Shown: positions 1-7,950, numbered from the stretch's first letter. The stretch is DNA of 34,014 nucleotides from Caldilineaceae bacterium (GCA_023384455.1 JAHDWH010000048.1:1-34014); one strand, 5' to 3'. Program-made: numbers and translations. The notes: generated by a model not told the origin, from the letters alone.

Positions 1-72
1 AGGGCAAACCACTTATGGCCTAACCATTGGTTTATTTACGCCGGGGTGTACTAGTCGTGTGGCCTGGTGTGA

Positions 73-96
73 TACAATGGATGGACAACTGTCCAT
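73..96 (+). promoter_or_regulatory. Putative -10 box and operator-like palindrome before purB
   Basis: A TACAAT hexamer at 73-78, preceded by TGTGA, resembles a -10 box. No convincing -35 box lies at 16-18 bp. Immediately downstream, at 81-96, is a dyad with 7-base arms (ATGGACA and TGTCCAT) around two bases. It would cover the transcription start, where a repressor commonly binds. The remainder of 1-117 holds nothing else recognisable, apart from a TTGCCC hexamer on the minus strand at 2-7 that could belong to a gene to the left. Confidence 0.35.
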
Positions 97-117
97 ACAC
101 CATACACCCGAAAATCT

Positions 118-1518
118 ATGACAACTTTTACCCACGAAACCTACCTCTCCCCCCTCACCTGGCGCTATGGCAGCGACGCAATGCGCGGGGTGTGGAGCGA
201 GGCCCAGAAACGCCGACTCCTGCGCTGGGTCTGGGTGGCCCTGGCCGAGGCCCAATGCGAGGCCGGTCTGGTCACAGCAGAACAGGTCGCGGAACTGCGC
301 GCCCATCAGGACCACATCGACATCGAGCGAGCCGAGGCCATCGAACGGGAGATTCGTCACGACTTGATGGCCGAAATCCGCACTTTCGCCGAGCAGTGCC
401 CGGTCGGCGGTCCGATTATTCATCTGGGCGCAACGTCCATGGATGTGCTGGACAATGTGGACGCGCTGCGGCTGCGGGATGGATTGGACCTGATTCTGGC
501 TGGCCTGGAGAAAACGCTGACCGCTCTGGCCGAGCGCATCGACGCCGAAGCCGACACCGCGGCCATGGCCTTTACCCACATTCAGCCCGCGGAGCCGACG
601 ACCGTTGGCTACCGGCTGGCCCAATACGGTCAGGATTTGCTGGGGGATTGGGAGGAGCTGCGTCGGGTGCGGGAGGGCATCCGGGGCAAAGGGCTGAAGG
701 GCGCGGTGGGCACCAGCGCCAGCTACACCCAACTCCTGGCGGAGAGCGGCTGGAGCGCCCGCCGTCTGGAAGATGCGGTGATGGAAAAGCTGGGCATTCG
801 CCCCTTTCTGGTCGCCACCCAGACCTATCCCCGCAAGCAGGACTGGCTGGTGGTCAACGCCCTGGCCGGTCTCTGCGCCAGCCTGCACAAATTCGCCTTC
901 GACCTGCGCATCCTCCAATCGCCCCCCTTTGGTGAGTGGAGTGAACCCTTTGGGGCCAAGCAGGTGGGGTCCAGTGCTATGCCCTTCAAGCGCAACCCCA
1001 TCGCCGCCGAGAATATCGACAGCCTGACCCGGCTGGTGGCCGCCTTCCCGCGCACGGCCTGGGACAACGCCGCGCTGAGTCTGCTGGAACGGACCCTCGA
1101 CGACTCGGCCAACCGCCGCCTCTTTCTGCCCGAAGCCTTCCTCCTGACCGATGAAGTGCTGGGCCGGGCGCTAAAACTGGTGGAGGGGCTGTCCATCTGG
1201 CCCGGCCCCACTGTGCGCAATCTGCGGGAATACGGCGTCTTTGCCGCCACCGAGCGGCTGCTGATGGAAGCGGTCAAAGCCGGCGGCGACCGCCAGGAAC
1301 TCCACGAGGTGATCCGGGAGCACAGTCTGGTAGCGTGGCAGGCATTGCAGGCCGGCGAACCCAATCCCCTGGCCGGGAATCTCCTGGCCGATCCCCGCGT
1401 CAGCCGTCTGGTGGACGCTGAAACCGGTCTGCGTCTGCTCGACGCCTCGGATTATGTGGGCGATGCGCCCCAGCGGGCCCGGGAGATGGCAGGCGTGATT
1501 CGGGCTGCCCTTGAATGA
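118..1518 (+). CDS. purB: Adenylosuccinate lyase
   Basis: This 466-residue enzyme of the fumarase/aspartase superfamily should cleave SAICAR to AICAR and adenylosuccinate to AMP, both releasing fumarate in cytoplasmic purine synthesis. The superfamily signature GSSAMPFKRNP is at residues 284-294, the catalytic-site histidine region THIQPAEPTT is at about 153-162, and HD at 81-82 and IHLGATS at 101-107 match the other conserved blocks. The length is normal for the family. The ATG at 118 has no clear Shine-Dalgarno sequence. The next genes on this strand are a toxin-antitoxin remnant, so no purine operon is visible here. Confidence 0.95.
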   Translation: MTTFTHETYLSPLTWRYGSDAMRGVWSEAQKRRLLRWVWVALAEAQCEAGLVTAEQVAELRAHQDHIDIERAEAIEREIRHDLMAEIRTFAEQCPVGGPIIHLGATSMDVLDNVDALRLRDGLDLILAGLEKTLTALAERIDAEADTAAMAFTHIQPAEPTTVGYRLAQYGQDLLGDWEELRRVREGIRGKGLKGAVGTSASYTQLLAESGWSARRLEDAVMEKLGIRPFLVATQTYPRKQDWLVVNALAGLCASLHKFAFDLRILQSPPFGEWSEPFGAKQVGSSAMPFKRNPIAAENIDSLTRLVAAFPRTAWDNAALSLLERTLDDSANRRLFLPEAFLLTDEVLGRALKLVEGLSIWPGPTVRNLREYGVFAATERLLMEAVKAGGDRQELHEVIREHSLVAWQALQAGEPNPLAGNLLADPRVSRLVDAETGLRLLDASDYVGDAPQRAREMAGVIRAALE

Positions 1519-1542
1519 ACTGAACGTTTGTGGGATAATTCT

Positions 1543-1827
1543 ATGCGTATCAGAGGCGTTATCTGGCAAGAGCAGTTCGTCGATAAGCTAATTGAGAAAC
1601 ACGGCGTCTATCCCGACGAGGCCGAAGATGTGCTTTTTGGCCGGAATAGAATGCGATAGGTGGCCCGTGGCCAAGTTCGTGGCGAAGGCGTCTACGAAGC
1701 ATTAGGGCAAACTGTCAGTGGCCGTTATTTGATTGTCATATTTGTGTGGAAGCTAGATGGAGATGCGCTTGTCATTAGCGCAAGAGATATGAGCGACAGA
1801 GAGAGGCGACGGTATGACAGAAAATAA
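1543..1827 (+). pseudogene. BrnT-family toxin gene interrupted by an amber codon
   Basis: Reading from ATG 1543 gives a BrnT-like protein (ribonuclease toxin of type II toxin-antitoxin systems): an IEKHGV...DEAEDVLF N-terminal half, then a [11 protein letters not shown] and GRYLIVIFV core and the typical tail [15 protein letters not shown]. The frame is intact over 94 codons except for a single TAG at 1657-1659, codon 39. Family-like sequence continues on both sides in the same frame, so this is a point nonsense change and not a frameshift or deletion. The 3' end overlaps the antitoxin start by 14 bases, the usual compact arrangement. As written only a 38-residue fragment would be made; GTG at 1660 could in principle restart translation. 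A base-calling error is possible. Confidence 0.75.
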
Positions 1828-2089
1828 AGTGCGTGATCCAATTCCTGAAAGTTTCGCCAGCTACGAAGAAGCTGGCGAGTTTTGGGATAACCGCTCAACC
1901 GACGATTATGAGGACTTGATGCGAGAAGTCGAAGTCGAATTTGATGGCCGGGGGCACAGATTTTTTGTGGAAGTAGAGGATGATCTTTTCTGGCGGGCAA
2001 AGATTTTGGCAAAATCTCGCCAAAAGTCTCTGGAAGAAATGATTCATCAACTGCTGGAAGCCGAGCTGGCAAAAGTACCCGCCCTCTAA
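1814..2089 (+). CDS. CopG/BrnA-type antitoxin
   Basis: A 91-residue acidic protein. The N-terminal part ([27 protein letters not shown], about residues 9-35) is the toxin-binding style region of CopG-type antitoxins paired with BrnT toxins. The C-terminal part ([28 protein letters not shown], about 57-84) fits a ribbon-helix-helix DNA-binding domain, with which such antitoxins repress their own operon. A good ribosome site (GAGAGG) precedes ATG 1814. The gene begins inside the toxin frame, and its stop codon TAA shares its last A with the ATG of the next gene, so all three genes are probably on one transcript. Confidence 0.8.
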   Translation: MTENKVRDPIPESFASYEEAGEFWDNRSTDDYEDLMREVEVEFDGRGHRFFVEVEDDLFWRAKILAKSRQKSLEEMIHQLLEAELAKVPAL

Positions 2090-3210
2090 TGCCCCAACTC
2101 ATCCTCACCTGTGACCCCGACTTTAACGACTTGGCCCTGGACGAATTTCGCCGGGACAGCGTATATGGCGCGCCTGTGGCCGAACTGGCACCGGGCGTCT
2201 GGCTGGCCGAATGTGACGACGGCTTTTGGGGGCTGGCCGAGAGCTGGCAGACAAAGCCGCCGATCTTCGTGCGCCATCTCTGCCCGGTCGATTCGGTGCT
2301 GCCATTGACGGCCACATCCGACGACATCGACGCTCTGGCTGGAATGACCGCCGCCGACTTCGCAGCCGGACTGGACCCGGACCTGCCCTATTCTGTGCAG
2401 ACGCGCGTCCTCGACAGCGACCTGCCCTACAAACCTTTCGACCTGAACATTGCCCTTTCCGGAGCACTCACCGAAGCTACCGGCGCTGTGCTGGACGTGC
2501 GCGCCCCGGAGCAGGTGCTCTCCGTCGTCGCCGCCCGGCTGGACGACGACGCCCTTTCACGAGTCACGCTTCACGCTTCCCAGACAGCAGACGGCGGACA
2601 GCAGACGGCGCAATTCGCAACTCGCAATTCGCAACTCGCATTCATTGGCCTCTCCCCCACCCATCTCAACCTCTCCGACTGGGCGGGTGGGGTGCGCCGC
2701 TTTGCCAGAGAAGAGGGGCAGATCAGCCGGGCTGAGTTTAAGTTGCTGGAAGCCCTGGAAGTCTTTCGCATCGACCTGCCGCCCCGGGGGGTGGCACTGG
2801 ATTTGGGCGCGGCCCCCGGTGGCTGGACCCGGGTGCTGCGTCAGAAAGAGCAGTTCGTCACCGCGGTGGACCCGGCAGAGCTGGACCCGCGCCTGGCCGA
2901 CGACAGCGCTGTGCGTCACAAGCGTATGACCGCCGAGGAGTATCTGGCCGATGAGCCGGATGAGTTCGATCTGATTGTCAACGATATGCGGATGGATGCC
3001 CGGGACTCGGCCCGGCTGATGGTGGCCTATTCAAAGCAGCTATACCGCCACGGCCTGGCGTTGATGACCTTCAAACTGCCCGGCACCGATCGACAGAAGA
3101 TTATCGACACCGCCTTTGGCATTCTGCGCCAGCGCTATGAGATTCTGGGTGCGCGTCAACTTTTTCACAACCGCAGTGAAATTACCGTGGCGTTGGCGGG
3201 GAAGGGATGA
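2089..3210 (+). CDS. RlmM/FtsJ-like SAM-dependent rRNA 2'-O-methyltransferase
   Basis: This 373-residue protein has an N-terminal substrate-binding part and a C-terminal Rossmann methyltransferase domain. Motif I is LDLGAAPGGWT at about 237-247. The FtsJ/RrmJ-type K-D-K-E tetrad can be placed at K218 (SRAEFK), D299 (IVNDM), K329 (TFKLPG) and E364 (NRSEIT), supporting ribose 2'-O methylation of RNA; the overall layout is closest to RlmM (23S rRNA C2498), although the exact target is inferred. Translation starts at TAATG shared with the antitoxin stop. Residues about 157-185 are encoded by tandem 7-base words and look like an in-frame insertion between the two domains. The 3' end is followed by a strong terminator. 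Confidence 0.85.
   Translation: MPQLILTCDPDFNDLALDEFRRDSVYGAPVAELAPGVWLAECDDGFWGLAESWQTKPPIFVRHLCPVDSVLPLTATSDDIDALAGMTAADFAAGLDPDLPYSVQTRVLDSDLPYKPFDLNIALSGALTEATGAVLDVRAPEQVLSVVAARLDDDALSRVTLHASQTADGGQQTAQFATRNSQLAFIGLSPTHLNLSDWAGGVRRFAREEGQISRAEFKLLEALEVFRIDLPPRGVALDLGAAPGGWTRVLRQKEQFVTAVDPAELDPRLADDSAVRHKRMTAEEYLADEPDEFDLIVNDMRMDARDSARLMVAYSKQLYRHGLALMTFKLPGTDRQKIIDTAFGILRQRYEILGARQLFHNRSEITVALAGKG
2555..2643 (+). repeat. Heptanucleotide word arrays inside the methyltransferase gene
   Basis: Three arrays of 7-base words are joined end to end within the coding frame: TTCACGN words at 2555-2575, CAGACGG/CGGACAG words at 2581-2608, and CGCAATT/CGCAACT words at 2609-2643. They encode a low-complexity stretch (residues about 156-185) lying between the conserved N-terminal part and the IGLSPTHLNLSDW block. 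A unit length of 7 bases means a multiple of three units keeps the frame. Confidence 0.8.
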
Positions 3211-3245
3211 GGGGGTGAAAAGGTGACAGGGGGAAGGGGTGACAG
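3205..3245. repeat. GGTGACAG-type word array at the end of the methyltransferase gene
   Basis: Degenerate copies of a GGTGACAG/GGGTGA word. The TGA stop of the methyltransferase gene (3208-3210) lies inside it. The same word forms hairpins at 16405-16453 and 20191-20268. Confidence 0.55.
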
Positions 3246-3262
3246 TCGTCCCTGTGGAAGGG

Positions 3263-3319
3263 GGAGGCGTAAAACGTGAGTGCATTCGCATCTTCTCACG
3301 TTTTACGCCTCCTTTTTTT
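3263..3319 (+). terminator. Rho-independent terminator after the methyltransferase gene
   Basis: Two perfect 18-base arms (3263-3280 and 3295-3312) separated by a 14-base loop are followed directly by seven T residues (3313-3319). The stem contains the ACGTGAG word seen in other hairpins of the window. It lies just downstream of the methyltransferase stop and before the end of the convergent Uma2 gene. Confidence 0.85.
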
Positions 3320-3343
3320 ATTGGAGCTAATGGACGGATTCGA

Positions 3344-4240
3344 TCAGACGTTTTCCGGGTCGATGCCCAGTTCCCGCAGTCTGGCGGCCAGCCTCTCGTT
3401 TTGGGAGCGCGCCTCTTCAGCCTGTTTTTTGGCTTGCTCGGCGCGTTCTTCGGCCTGCTCGGCCCGCTCCTTCTCCTGCTCAGCCCGCTCCTTCTCCTGC
3501 TCGGCCCGCTCCTTCTCCTGCTCGGCCCGCAGTCGTTCCTGTTCGGCGTGTTCTTCGGCCTGCTTGGCCCGCTCCCGCTCCCGCTCCGACGATTCGGCAC
3601 CCGTGGGGAAAAGTATCCCTTCGGCATTGGCCCAGCGCAGCCAGACCGCGCGCCCGTCTTCAAAAACGCCATCCCACAGACGCAGGGAAAGGCCCAACTT
3701 CGCCAACTGGAAATCGGGGCGGGGCAGATATTCGCCCACCACCAGTTCGTAGACGATCAGCGGCTTGGACTGAATCGAAGTCGGCTCCGGGTCGTAGACC
3801 ACATAATAAGGGACGCCCATCCAGGCATACTCCCGCATTTTGCGGTTCAGTTCGCCCCCTTTTTCGTTGGAAACGACCTCCACTACCACATCCGGCGGCT
3901 TGCCGTGGACCCAAATAAAGTAGCTGCGGTTCTCCTTCAGCCACCAATCCTCGTCCCCCACCCGCACACCCAGACTCAGAAACATATCGGGAACCAAAGG
4001 TGGGATATGCAGTCCCCGAAAGACCCCCACATTGGCATCAGCCAGAAAAACCCGCTCCTTCTGCCAGGCAGTGTAGAGCGGCTCGACCAACAGGCGCTGT
4101 TGCTTGGCAGAGAAAAGGTTGTCCACGGCTTCATCATCCTCCGTACTGATGTGGCTCATATCGGGAATTGGGGCGTAGAGTTCAGCCTGTCTCTTCACGA
4201 CCTTCACTTCCAGTACCTCTGCTTCCATCACTTCTGCCAT
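3344..4240 (-). CDS. Uma2-family (DUF820) putative endonuclease with coiled-coil tail
   Basis: A 298-residue protein. The N-terminal two thirds is a Uma2/DUF820 domain, a PD-(D/E)XK nuclease fold: PPDVVVEVVS followed by the K of NRKMREYAWMGVPYYVVYD gives the expected D, E-x-V and K pattern. The last roughly 80 residues are Glu/Arg/Lys/Gln heptads (AEQEKER repeated, encoded by 21-bp tandem units around 3465-3540) and should form a long coiled coil, ending in RLRELGIDPENV. The start at 4240 is chosen because GGAGG lies 5 bases upstream. It is last in a run with the two genes at 4282 and 4914. The substrate and biological role of Uma2 proteins are poorly known. Confidence 0.85.
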   Translation of the reverse strand: MAEVMEAEVLEVKVVKRQAELYAPIPDMSHISTEDDEAVDNLFSAKQQRLLVEPLYTAWQKERVFLADANVGVFRGLHIPPLVPDMFLSLGVRVGDEDWWLKENRSYFIWVHGKPPDVVVEVVSNEKGGELNRKMREYAWMGVPYYVVYDPEPTSIQSKPLIVYELVVGEYLPRPDFQLAKLGLSLRLWDGVFEDGRAVWLRWANAEGILFPTGAESSERERERAKQAEEHAEQERLRAEQEKERAEQEKERAEQEKERAEQAEERAEQAKKQAEEARSQNERLAARLRELGIDPENV

Positions 4241-4281
4241 ACTCACCTCCTTACGACGAAGAACGCACGTCTCTGACTCTC

Positions 4282-4884
4282 TTATGCGCTGGGCAACGCA
4301 TACAAATACCAATACTCCCCCCGGGGATAGACGTCCGCCACCCGTCTGTCCCACACAAAATCAGCACTGGCGGTCATATCCCGCAGGCGGCGGTCGATGG
4401 CCGCGGTTTCGCTTTGAATATCCGCGGGCAATTTATCGCCCTGTGCTTTACTCAATTCGGCGATGCGCTGGCGGTTGCGAATTTCAAAGGGGTATTGCAC
4501 CCGGCAGGATTTGGGGTCTTCCTCGCAGTCGTCCAGATACCATTGCAGGCTGTTCAGCCGGGCCCGGGTTTCTCGCTCCATCAGCCCCTGATAGCGGCTC
4601 TGCATGGCCTTTGTGGTGGCGTCCATCCGGCGGCGGATGGAGACCAGCTCATCCCGCTGGGCCTGGGAGAGCAGTTTGCTCTGGCCGTCCAGCTTGTGCA
4701 GCCGGGCCAGCAGATCGCCGCAACTGCTCTGAATGCGCTCCTCGCCCTGGGATGTGACCACAACGAGGGTTCGATAGACCTCCTCACCCATCAGGTAGTC
4801 CTGCAATTCGTTCGCCATCTCGCGCACTACGGCCATATCCTCTGCCGGTGTAGCGGCTACTGTTGTGCTCAACTGGGTACTCAT
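4282..4884 (-). CDS. Conserved-looking protein of unknown function, helical
   Basis: A 200-residue soluble protein that I do not recognise. It has no signal peptide or membrane segment. Most of it is charged and likely alpha-helical (residues about 15-130, with many Glu/Arg/Gln/Leu), and the C-terminal part is rich in Tyr/Trp (DFVWDRRVADVYPRGEYWYLYAL). Three Cys (C55, C119, C126 approximately) are present. It lies 29 bp after the rhomboid gene and 41 bp before the Uma2 gene on the same strand, so it is probably co-transcribed with both. AAAGGT precedes the ATG. Confidence 0.7.
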   Translation of the reverse strand: MSTQLSTTVAATPAEDMAVVREMANELQDYLMGEEVYRTLVVVTSQGEERIQSSCGDLLARLHKLDGQSKLLSQAQRDELVSIRRRMDATTKAMQSRYQGLMERETRARLNSLQWYLDDCEEDPKSCRVQYPFEIRNRQRIAELSKAQGDKLPADIQSETAAIDRRLRDMTASADFVWDRRVADVYPRGEYWYLYALPSA

Positions 4885-4913
4885 CGCTTATTTACCTTTC
4901 ACAAAGTCTATGA

Positions 4914-5594
4914 TTATCGGTTACTCCAGCGCTCTTTCGATCTGCGGGGTACGATCAGCCAGGCCAGCACCGCGCCCATGACAAAGCCGCCCACATGTGC
5001 CCACACAGCAACGCCGCCGACATCTGCGCTGATGCCAAAGGAGAGAAAGCCCTGAAAAAGTTGGATGACAAACCAGAGGCCCAACACAACCGACGCCGGC
5101 AGCAGGGCGATGCGCACGAAAAATCCCAGGGGAATCAGCGTGCGCACCTGGCTGGCCGGGTAGAGAACCAGATAGGCCCCCAAGACGGCCGCAATTGCGC
5201 CACTTGCCCCCACTGTGGGAATGCGAGAGGCTGGGTTTGCCAGGATGTGGGCAAGGCTGGCTACAAGACCACCCATCAGATAGAAGAACAGGTAACTTAA
5301 CGGGCCCAGTGCATCTTCCACATTGTCGCCAAATATCCACAGATAGAGCATATTGCTGCCCAAATGGATCAATGAACCGTGCAGGAACATACTGGTCAGG
5401 AGATCGGAAATCGCCTCCAAATCAAAACTGCGCATAAACCGAAAGGGAATCAGGCCATAGGTGCGGATCACTTCGTCGTAGTCTGCCAGACCGGCCACAG
5501 CTAACAGGCCAAAGACGCCGATGTTTACAACGAGCAGAAAATAGGTAACCCACGGAGTGCGGTGCGCACGTATGGTGTCGCTCAATGGAATCAT
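4914..5594 (-). CDS. Rhomboid-family intramembrane serine protease
   Basis: A 226-residue membrane protein with six or more hydrophobic segments. The catalytic dyad is visible: Ser131 in GASGAIA and His200 in AHVGGF. The first conserved block HGSLIHLGSNMLYLWIFG (residues about 72-89) includes the family His and Asn of the oxyanion region. Rhomboids cut transmembrane helices of client proteins within the membrane; the client is unknown. I prefer the ATG at 5594 (MIPLSDT, AAAGGTG upstream) over an upstream ATG at 5627, since the family usually begins with this short amphipathic segment. First gene of the 5594-3344 run. Confidence 0.92.
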   Translation of the reverse strand: MIPLSDTIRAHRTPWVTYFLLVVNIGVFGLLAVAGLADYDEVIRTYGLIPFRFMRSFDLEAISDLLTSMFLHGSLIHLGSNMLYLWIFGDNVEDALGPLSYLFFYLMGGLVASLAHILANPASRIPTVGASGAIAAVLGAYLVLYPASQVRTLIPLGFFVRIALLPASVVLGLWFVIQLFQGFLSFGISADVGGVAVWAHVGGFVMGAVLAWLIVPRRSKERWSNR

Positions 5595-5710
5595 CCTGCA
5601 CCTTTGCCTTCCTCTGTCGTCAATCAACCCGACAGATGATAATTACCTTTCGCACGATTCTCTCTTGTGTACAGCCATTGACAGATTGCAATTCGGAATT
5701 TATGATGTGC

Positions 5711-6796
5711 TTATCGTATCGGCATCACATCTGTCAATGTGCCGAAAGTGTTGATTTCCAGTCCCCATCGGCTGCCTTCGATAAAAAGAGCTGCCTGGGC
5801 TGGGTCCCTGAGTACATATTCGTAGGTAGCCCCGTCGGTTTCAAAGAGAATTGTGTACTGTTCGCTGCGCTCGCCCGCCCGCTGTTTGTCCGTAACGGTC
5901 AAGGCGGGCCAGGATTCGGCTATCAGACCTTCGCCTGTCGAGATGAGTGAATCGACCGCCTTCCACTCCTCCACCGTATACTGACAGAAGTCCGCATAAA
6001 TTTGGTATTGGCACTCCTGCACCACTTGCCCGTAGCCTGTGCCCTGGTCAATGGTGTAGGGGGTTCCGCAGACCTCCACCGCATTGGGTGCTGGATCGTC
6101 CTGAACCCGCAGGACTTCGCTGCGACACTGGCCCACCTCCACGCCTGCCGGGATTTCGGTCAGCCAGGCTTCCTGGCGCACAGGTACCAGAGATTCCACC
6201 ACCACCTTGCGTTGCCAGCTTACCTCGCGCACAGTTCCCAGCGTCTGTTCCGTGCGGGTAGCCAGGTATAGAAAGATCAGCAGGACAACGCCGATCACAA
6301 GGGCAAAGATCAGTATTGTGCGGCTGCAACCGGGCGCAGCCGCGCCGGGCGTGACAGCGCCTGCCTGTTCTTTCAGCGCGGAGCCTGGGACCAGGCCCGC
6401 GCCACAGCGGGAGCAGCGCCGGGCGTCGCCGGGGTTTTCGGCGTTGCAGGCAGGGCAGTGGATGGGCGCAACCGGCGCATTGCCGTACGCGCCGACCACC
6501 TGACCGGCCTTTCTCTGGGCGCCACCGGTCAAGGGAGCACCGCAGTTTCGACAGTTTTCCGCACCGGCCTGATTGCGGGCATTGCAGAAGGGACAATGGA
6601 TGTCTGCTGCCCGATCTGCCTGGGCCAAAACTTTGGCATCAGTAATCAGCGCTCGATCCACGGGCTGTACAAAGTCCACATCCGGAGGCTGGGGTTTGCC
6701 GCACGAGCGACATTTTTTCTCTGGCCCCGGGCTGCGATTGTTACAGTTTGGGCATACCCATTCCAACTCTACAAGACCCAACTTTTTTTGGCTCAT
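5711..6796 (-). CDS. Zinc-ribbon membrane protein
   Basis: A 361-residue protein with three double zinc ribbons in the cytoplasmic N-terminal part (Cys pairs at C15/C18 with C29/C32, C68/C71 with C82/C85, C114/C117 with C128/C131), a single transmembrane helix at about 160-180, and an external C-terminal domain of about 180 residues with conserved-looking Cys and Trp. This is the layout of many zinc-ribbon membrane proteins of unknown function; no enzyme motif is seen. ATG 6796 is chosen because upstream sequence is a MITE (6846-6950), although its ribosome site is weak. A promoter fits at 6966-6994, on the far side of the MITE. Confidence 0.8.
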   Translation of the reverse strand: MSQKKLGLVELEWVCPNCNNRSPGPEKKCRSCGKPQPPDVDFVQPVDRALITDAKVLAQADRAADIHCPFCNARNQAGAENCRNCGAPLTGGAQRKAGQVVGAYGNAPVAPIHCPACNAENPGDARRCSRCGAGLVPGSALKEQAGAVTPGAAAPGCSRTILIFALVIGVVLLIFLYLATRTEQTLGTVREVSWQRKVVVESLVPVRQEAWLTEIPAGVEVGQCRSEVLRVQDDPAPNAVEVCGTPYTIDQGTGYGQVVQECQYQIYADFCQYTVEEWKAVDSLISTGEGLIAESWPALTVTDKQRAGERSEQYTILFETDGATYEYVLRDPAQAALFIEGSRWGLEINTFGTLTDVMPIR

Positions 6797-6845
6797 AAGA
6801 GGCTGATTCCACTCCGGGTACAGGTCAAGAGACACATATTTTCCT

Positions 6846-6950
6846 GGTAACTGCTCACCCCCACCCAACCTCCCCCACTGCGGGGGAGGAGTCGATCCAG
6901 TTCCCTCCCTGGAATGGGGAGGGGCAGGCTGGGGTGGCTGAACGGGTACC
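6846..6950. mobile_element. 105-bp MITE, copy A (6-bp target duplication TTTCCT)
   Basis: It is the same length as, and about 85-90% identical to, copy B at 23358-23462. It begins GGTAACTGCTCACCCC and ends in the near inverse (GGGGTGGCTGAAC..GGTACC), and contains an internal CCTCCCCCACTGCGGGGGAGG hairpin. Perfect 6-bp direct repeats TTTCCT flank it at 6840-6845 and 6951-6956. It carries no gene. It sits in the leader of the zinc-ribbon gene. Confidence 0.85.
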
Positions 6951-6965
6951 TTTCCTATAGGGTTG

Positions 6966-6994
6966 ACTCTAGCGTATTTGCCCGTTCTCGTCAA
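6966..6994 (-). promoter_or_regulatory. Putative promoter of the zinc-ribbon gene
   Basis: On the minus strand, TTGACG (6989-6994) and TAGAGT (6966-6971) are separated by 17 bp. Transcription would start near 6959, just before MITE copy A, giving a leader of about 160 bases that contains the MITE. The promoter falls in the short gap after the stop of the transporter gene at 7015. Confidence 0.5.
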
Positions 6995-7014
6995 ACAAAG
7001 TGCTGTTCGCTCCC

Positions 7015-7950
7015 TCAATCCGCCGTGCCGGCCACCAGTTCTCGCCGTCTACGTCGGCGGATGAGTATGGGCCCAGCCGTTACCACCAGCACCCCGGCCA
7101 GCACCACCCCGCCGCCCAGCAATTGACGCGGGTTGGGGAAAACATCAAAGAGCAGGAAGGACCAGAGAATCGCGGCCACGGGTCCGGCTGTCAGGACGAT
7201 TGAAAAGATGCTCATATCCAGACGGCGCAGGGCTGTGTAGTATAGGGTGCGGCTGATCACCACATCCACTGTGCCGGCCAGGATCAGCAGACCCCAGGCG
7301 GTTGGCGTAGCTGGCAGTGCCAGCTCTCCCTGGAATCCTGCGATGGCAAAGAGAAAAAGGGCGGTGAAGAGCAACCGGTAGAAGAAGAAGTTGAGCAAAT
7401 CCATACCGCCGCTGTAGCGTTGGGTCAGCGCAGTGTGGGTGGAGTAGAGCAGAGTCGAGACGACAATCATCAGGCTGCCCACCCGCAGGTAGTCGCCGGG
7501 TTGGAAGGTGATAATAATCAGCCCGATCAGCGCCACCCCTGCGCCAACGATTTGGACAGGGGAGAAACGGTCGCCCAGCCAGAAGAACCCAAAGGCCAGG
7601 CCGTAAATAATCGACGTTTTGTTGAGAATCGAGGCAGTGCCTGGGTCGATCAGCGCTACGGCAGAGTAGCTGATGGCTGTGCTGACGCCGATGCAAAAGC
7701 CAATGGCCAGGAAGAAACGCCAATGGTTGGTGAAGGTTGAAATGCCCAGCCGCCCTGTGACGACCCCAAAAATGCCGACCTCGACAACGCCGACTGTCAT
7801 TACAAAGAGCGCGGAGAGAAAGGGGTTGGCATGGGGCAGCATCAGCCGGGCAAAGACAAAATGGAGGCTGTCAATCAACAAAAGACTCACCAACAGGGCT
7901 GGGCCTGTATAGGTGTGGGGCAGGGGGGACGCTGTGCGCTGTGCGGTCAA
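7015..7950 (-). CDS. EamA/DMT-superfamily transporter
   Basis: A 311-residue, very hydrophobic protein with about ten transmembrane helices in two related halves, typical of EamA (drug/metabolite transporter) proteins. Characteristic stretches are the helix around NKTSIIYGLAFGFFWLGDRFSP in the first half and the TVDVVISRTLYYTALRRLD..VLTAGPVAAILWSFLLFDVFP segment near the end. The substrate cannot be told from sequence. The start appears to be TTG 7950 (weak GAGAT upstream); no ATG occurs before the first membrane helix. The C-terminal tail is a short Arg-rich stretch, predicted inside. Confidence 0.85.
   Translation of the reverse strand: MTAQRTASPLPHTYTGPALLVSLLLIDSLHFVFARLMLPHANPFLSALFVMTVGVVEVGIFGVVTGRLGISTFTNHWRFFLAIGFCIGVSTAISYSAVALIDPGTASILNKTSIIYGLAFGFFWLGDRFSPVQIVGAGVALIGLIIITFQPGDYLRVGSLMIVVSTLLYSTHTALTQRYSGGMDLLNFFFYRLLFTALFLFAIAGFQGELALPATPTAWGLLILAGTVDVVISRTLYYTALRRLDMSIFSIVLTAGPVAAILWSFLLFDVFPNPRQLLGGGVVLAGVLVVTAGPILIRRRRRRELVAGTAD

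Noticed and set aside
3239-4276. 345-codon plus-strand frame
   Set aside because: Antisense of the Uma2 gene; Leu-rich run is the complement of the Glu/Arg heptads, and no family resemblance was found.
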